NCBI RefSeq assembly: GCF_022760855.1
Contig: NZ_JAKTNR010000004.1
Coordinates: 124,001-188,000 of the forward strand
From: Thermus albus
GTDB taxonomy: Bacteria > Deinococcota > Deinococci > Deinococcales > Thermaceae
DNA length: 64,000 nucleotides
Direction of reading: 5' to 3'
Shown: positions 60,418 through 64,000 of the stretch, piece by piece
Numbering within the stretch: position 1 is the first letter of the stretch
Layout of the letters: each line of letters opens with the position of its first letter
Made by a program: the position numbers and the translations under genes
The notes under the pieces: generated by a model
Told to the model about the DNA's origin: nothing
Databases searched by the model: none
Seen by the model: the letters and a program-made list of their open reading frames with translations, nothing else

Positions 60418-61735
60418 GAGGCGGGCCCTCCTCCTTTCCCTGCTCCTCCACCTGGGGGGGTTGTGGGGCCTCTTGGCCCTGCCCCCTATCCCTCAAGCCT
60501 CCGGTCCCACGGTGCGCTACACGGTGGAGCTTCCGGGGGAAACCCCGCCTCCTGAACTCCAAAAGCGGGAGGAGGCTCCTACGGCGCAAAAGGAGGCACG
60601 CCCCCCTCTGAGGCAGACCGAAAGGAGACCCATATTGCCCTCTTCCAGGGCCCATGGGGAAGCCAGGGGAGGGCGGGAAGACCCGGTGGGTACGCCTACC
60701 CCAACGATAGAGGGAGGCCTCGGCCGGGAGGGGGTGTCCCCTTCCCCGAGGAAGGAGGCCCAGGGGAGAGGGGCAGGCTCTTTGGGGCGGGAATCCCCCC
60801 TAGCCCAAGGACCCCTTGAAGCGGTTAGGCTCTCCCAGAAGGGGAGGGAGGAGAGGGCGGACGGATCCGCATTTCAGCGGAACGACAGGGCTCCCTCCTT
60901 CGCTCAGGAAACTTTGGGGGAAAGGGAGATGAAGACGGGGCCCGCCCCCTCCGGGCCGGTGGCCGAACCCGCTTTCCAGAAGGAGAGCGACCTTCCCCCT
61001 CCTGCGCGGGAGCCCTTGGGTGGGGAGGAGCGCCTTTCACTGGGAAGGGGGGAAGAGGTGCAAAGGGAGTCCTCCCCCTTACCTCCCCAAAGGCCCGTGG
61101 GCGAAACCCTTTCCCCAAAGAGGGCGGGGGTCCTCCCTCCCTCCCAGGAGGGTGAGACGGCAAGGGAGCCCGTGGCGCGAGGTTCCACGGGACAGGTCCC
61201 TTCTGGGAATGGGGGTGAGCCCCTTCTGGGGAGGAGAGGGGGTCCAGGTGGAGAGGGGAGTTCCCGCATCGGCCAGGAACCGGAGGGAATGGCAAAGCCC
61301 ATCCCTTCCGGACAGACCTCGGCCCAAGGAGCCCCTGGAAGGGGCTTGGGGCAGGAGGGCCTCTTTCCCGGGAGGGGAGGCGAAGGGGGGAAGGAGGCGG
61401 GACGGTGCGCGGTGGTGGTGGAGCTCCACGGCCTTCCCTACGCCCAAGGGCCCTCCCCCGCCATCTTGGATCCGGAGGGGCGGCAGGTGTGGCCGGACCC
61501 GCACCGGGTGCAGGGGGTGCCCACGGAGGTGGTGGACCGAAGCGGCATCGCCCTCTTCTTCCGCCCGGGGGAGTTCCGGGAGGAGGCCTACAAGACCCTG
61601 TGGCGGGTCCGGGCCCTGGCCACCAGGCCCAGGGGACCCCAGAACCCCTTCCCCGAACTGGTGGTGGTCTCGGAGGAGGCGGCCAGGAGACTAAAGGGGG
61701 CTCCGCCGGAGTGCCAACTGGTCTTCCTGCGCTAG
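60377..61735 (+). CDS. TonB-like periplasm-spanning protein with unfamiliar C-terminal domain
   Basis: 452 residues from GTG at 60377. A basic N-terminus is followed by one membrane helix ALLLSLLLHLGGLWGLLAL with the SxxxH pattern of TonB. About 290 residues are low-complexity, rich in Pro, Glu, Gly and Arg. The last ~115 residues form a folded domain (CAVVVELHGLPYAQGPSPAI, EVVDRSGIALFFRPGEFREE, ELVVVSEEAARRLKG). That domain is not the usual TonB C-terminal fold. Position after ExbB/ExbD argues for energy transfer to the outer membrane. Confidence 0.75.
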   Translation: MLEGQGWRWRSRDRRRALLLSLLLHLGGLWGLLALPPIPQASGPTVRYTVELPGETPPPELQKREEAPTAQKEARPPLRQTERRPILPSSRAHGEARGGREDPVGTPTPTIEGGLGREGVSPSPRKEAQGRGAGSLGRESPLAQGPLEAVRLSQKGREERADGSAFQRNDRAPSFAQETLGEREMKTGPAPSGPVAEPAFQKESDLPPPAREPLGGEERLSLGRGEEVQRESSPLPPQRPVGETLSPKRAGVLPPSQEGETAREPVARGSTGQVPSGNGGEPLLGRRGGPGGEGSSRIGQEPEGMAKPIPSGQTSAQGAPGRGLGQEGLFPGRGGEGGKEAGRCAVVVELHGLPYAQGPSPAILDPEGRQVWPDPHRVQGVPTEVVDRSGIALFFRPGEFREEAYKTLWRVRALATRPRGPQNPFPELVVVSEEAARRLKGAPPECQLVFLR

Positions 61736-61754
61736 TGGGAAATGGAGGTGAGGT

Positions 61755-62393
61755 ATGGTCAGGTCAGTGGCAGCTAAGAGAATCTATGGGCTTTTGCTCC
61801 TGATGGCCCTTTACCCCCCGGGCCTCGCCTGGTCCCCCTCCCCCACCCTCGAGGAAGCGGAGGCGGTGGTGGAGGGGGTCTACTCCCGCCTACCCCGTAC
61901 GCCCACCGCCTGGGAAGGGAAGCCCCTGGAATTCAGGGTGGAGCGGGGGGAAAGCTGCTTGCCCCCAAAGGGCAGCAGGCCCGTGGCGGCTAGGGTAGGG
62001 GGACAGCTGGAGGTGGTGGAGATCCTGGCGGAGAGGGCCAGGAACGAATTCCGGAGGGTTCGGGGGGCTGAGGTCTTGGCCCAGGCCAAGGGCTTCCTCC
62101 CCGACGGGCACCTCCGGGTATACCTGGAGGTGGAGGGCCTCCCCCGGCCCGAGCTCCGGGAGGCCTACACCCTGGGGGCCTTGGTGGGGGGTAAGCCCGT
62201 GAGGGCCTACCGGGTCACCTACCTGGACGACTGGAGGGAGGAGAAGGGGGGGTACACGGGGACCCTGGTCTTCTACCTGGACCTCTCGGGAAAGGGGGTG
62301 GACCCTCAAGGAGAGCTCACCGTCATCTTTATGACCGAAGCCCCGGAGGACTGCCTGTATGCCTTCACGGTACCTTTGGGCCGTTTTCGTTAG
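61755..62393 (+). CDS. Exported protein of unknown function
   Basis: 212 residues with a signal peptide (AKRIYGLLLLMALYPPGLAW), then a soluble part with no recognised domain; EVLAQAKGFLPDGHLRVYLEV and YLDDWREEKGGYTGTLVFYL are typical pieces. Two Cys remain after the signal peptide, which could bond in the periplasm. ATG at 61755 follows GGAGGTGAGGT. It overlaps the next gene by 35 bases in another frame. Confidence 0.72.
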   Translation: MVRSVAAKRIYGLLLLMALYPPGLAWSPSPTLEEAEAVVEGVYSRLPRTPTAWEGKPLEFRVERGESCLPPKGSRPVAARVGGQLEVVEILAERARNEFRRVRGAEVLAQAKGFLPDGHLRVYLEVEGLPRPELREAYTLGALVGGKPVRAYRVTYLDDWREEKGGYTGTLVFYLDLSGKGVDPQGELTVIFMTEAPEDCLYAFTVPLGRFR

Positions 62394-63234
62394 CCTCCTC
62401 CTGGGGGGGATGGGGGTGGGCCAGGACGTTACCAGCCCCATAGCGGACACCTATCTCCTCCCCCTGGGGAGGCCTGCTTCCCCGGGTCTAAAGGGCTGTG
62501 CCTGGCACCTGGGGGTTTCCCTGGCCAACCAGCTCAGCTACGCCCACGGGCCTTGGGGGGAGATGGGGTTTGACCTGGAGGAGATCCGGGTCACCCCTGG
62601 GCTCAGCTGGAACCAAGGCCCCTGGTCGCTGGGCTTTTACTGGCCCTTTAGCCTCTACTACGGGGGCGTGTTGGACTATCTTCTGGACCCCTTGCACCAG
62701 GCCTTGGGCCTACCCAAGAACGAGGTCCAAGGGCAGGTTCTTCTGTTTGCCCGAAGGGGAGATACAGAGAGGCGGTGGGAGGGCCCTGTCTTTGGTCCCC
62801 GGGACGCTCACATCCGCATGGACCTAAGCTTGGGGGGAGGGGGCCTTTATGCGGCCTTAGCTCTCCCCCTAGGGGGGGTGGCCCAGTTCATGGGGTCTGG
62901 AGGCTATCGGGTTCTCACAGGGGTGGCTTGGGGGTGGTCAGGCGGTGAGGCTCGGTTGGGAGCAGTGTGGCCACTGGGACCGCAGCCGGGCCTGGAGCCT
63001 TTTCCCTACGGCCCCGCCTGGATGGGTTTGGTTCGCCTTCGGCCTTGGGAGGGTCCCCTGGGCCTAGAGGTGCTGGGTTTTCTGGGGCCCTTGCGGGACG
63101 CGGGCCCTTATTCCCTGGGGGTGGCCCTGAGGGTATCCTACGGCAACTGGGCCTTTGCCGAGGACGGCACGCGGGGTATGCCCGATGTGGTGTTGTCCTG
63201 GAGGCATGGTGGGGGCTGCCCCCATTTTCCCTAG
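62359..63234 (+). CDS. Exported beta-rich protein, DUF3187-like outer-membrane candidate
   Basis: 291 residues. The signal peptide AVFVSLLLGGMGVGQ is followed by many alternating aromatic strands such as WSLGFYWPFSLYYGGVLDYL and GPYSLGVALRVSYGNWAFAE. The pieces LDYLLDPLHQALGLPKNEVQG recall the DUF3187 family. A beta-barrel is likely, but this is by eye. ATG at 62359 lies inside the preceding gene. It converges with the next gene, sharing stop-codon bases. Confidence 0.65.
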   Translation: MPSRYLWAVFVSLLLGGMGVGQDVTSPIADTYLLPLGRPASPGLKGCAWHLGVSLANQLSYAHGPWGEMGFDLEEIRVTPGLSWNQGPWSLGFYWPFSLYYGGVLDYLLDPLHQALGLPKNEVQGQVLLFARRGDTERRWEGPVFGPRDAHIRMDLSLGGGGLYAALALPLGGVAQFMGSGGYRVLTGVAWGWSGGEARLGAVWPLGPQPGLEPFPYGPAWMGLVRLRPWEGPLGLEVLGFLGPLRDAGPYSLGVALRVSYGNWAFAEDGTRGMPDVVLSWRHGGGCPHFP

Positions 63235-64000
63235 TATCGGAGGGCCATACCTACGCCAAGAGTGGAGCGCTGGCTCATCTGGCCGTCAAAGAGGTAGCGT
63301 TGGTGGCCCTCCAGGAAAACACCCAGGTTGGGCACCAGCCGCACCCCGGCCCCAATGAGGAGCTGGCCAAAGGGCACCCCATCCAGGTAAAGACCCCCGC
63401 CCACCCCGAAGTAGCCGTCCAGGTCCCCAAAGGAGGTGCGGAAGGTGAGGTCCAGGCTGGCGAGGCCTTGGCTGGGGTTGGCGAAAGGGGCCTCGTAGGC
63501 CAGGCGAAGGCCCAGGGGACCCAGGAGGGCATCGTGGCCCAGGAGGAGGCGGCCGTACCACTCCCCGGTGACGTCGCCCCGGTAGGCGGCCAGGCCAAGG
63601 AAGAGGGGAAGGCGGAAGGGGGTAAGGGTGCGCTTAAGGGAGGCTACCTCCTCCTCCAAGGCCTTTAGCCGGTCCTCGGCTTGGGATTGGCGCTCCTCCA
63701 GACTCTTTAGCCGTTCCTCCAAGGCTCTTTGGCGGTTCCCTTGCTCCTTAAGCCCTTCCTCCACGGCCTTTAGGCGCGGTTCTAGGCTTTGCAGGCGGGC
63801 CTGGGCCTCCTCCGCCAGCTTCCGGGCCTGTGGGAGATCCTTTAGGCCCTCTGCCAGGCCTTTAAGGGCCTCCTCTTGAGCGGCGCGGGCACCCTCTAGT
63901 TTGGACAGTCGGTCTTCCAAAGCCTTCTGGGCTGACCTCAGCGCCTCTTGCTCCTGTCTGAGGGATTCCAGGTCCTTAGGCTCGGCCCGGGGCTTTTCTT
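63231..64000 (-). CDS. Coiled-coil plus beta-barrel outer-membrane protein (5' end beyond window)
   Basis: The frame stays open to the window edge (…AEPKDLESLRQEQEALRS…), so the start is outside. The visible part is a ~120-residue heptad-rich coiled coil (LSKLEGARAAQEEALKGLAE, KSLEERQSQAEDRLKALEEE), then a ~130-residue barrel domain. The barrel ends in LGVGMALRY, an aromatic C-terminus typical of outer-membrane proteins. The layout resembles Thermus SlpA-type proteins, which have an SLH domain, coiled coil and barrel. An SLH domain beyond the edge is only inferred. Confidence 0.75.
   Translation of the reverse strand, partial: EKPRAEPKDLESLRQEQEALRSAQKALEDRLSKLEGARAAQEEALKGLAEGLKDLPQARKLAEEAQARLQSLEPRLKAVEEGLKEQGNRQRALEERLKSLEERQSQAEDRLKALEEEVASLKRTLTPFRLPLFLGLAAYRGDVTGEWYGRLLLGHDALLGPLGLRLAYEAPFANPSQGLASLDLTFRTSFGDLDGYFGVGGGLYLDGVPFGQLLIGAGVRLVPNLGVFLEGHQRYLFDGQMSQRSTLGVGMALRY

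Overview
This is chromosomal DNA from a Thermus species. It is about two-thirds G+C, almost every gene ends in G or C at third codon positions, and many proteins (PPase, LeuRS, AspAT, ParA, MnmG, L28) read as close relatives of T. thermophilus proteins. The gene set and order around 1-9.5 kb are those of the chromosomal replication origin. I see no insertion sequence, prophage or CRISPR array.

Layout: (1) 1-9.5 kb, origin and segregation: the end of eno, dnaN, oriC with 13 DnaA boxes and a DnaA-trio run, dnaA, mnmG, a parS site, rsmG, parA, parB, then the competence genes comEC and comEA on the other strand. (2) 9.5-27.6 kb, core metabolism and translation: GDPD, pyrophosphatase, rsmI, pfkA, pheST, priA, alr, rapZ-yvcK, a cobalamin adenosyltransferase and tRNA-Arg(ACG). 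(3) 27.9-31.4 kb, a very long secreted lipoprotein with six Ig-like repeats and a metzincin-type zinc protease domain. (4) 31.5-44.2 kb: proBA, a YihY membrane protein, leuS behind what looks like a transcription attenuator, a Clp1-like kinase, an acyl-CoA dehydrogenase, rlmN with a 47-codon ORF coupled to it, moaDE fusion, hrcA and glnB-amtB. (5) 44.3-56.3 kb: an AT-rich island, a frameshifted AlbA_2/ATPase regulator, trmL, an HDAC-like gene, a GNAT, a histidine-phosphatase pseudoenzyme divergent from a lipid kinase, aspC, lspA, rpmB, a degenerate M23 protein, an AI-2E-type exporter and ispG-tgt. (6) 56.6-64 kb, a cell-envelope cluster: a strongly expressed-looking DUF11 lipoprotein, a minimal ExbB, ExbD, a TonB-like protein with an unfamiliar C-terminal domain, two exported proteins and a coiled-coil/beta-barrel outer-membrane protein cut by the window edge.

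Genes are packed tightly. Same-strand genes often overlap by 1-20 bases, and several convergent pairs overlap at their 3' ends. A recurring signal is a TANNNT -10 hexamer 6-7 bases before the start codon with no Shine-Dalgarno, which implies many leaderless mRNAs. At three divergent pairs the two -10 elements overlap in one near-palindrome. The octamer palindrome CCTCGAGG is scattered through the window about 40 times by eye count, usually as in-frame Leu-Glu. The best candidates for something undescribed are the leuS attenuator, the 56.6-64 kb envelope cluster, the overlapping divergent -10s and the iterated octamer.
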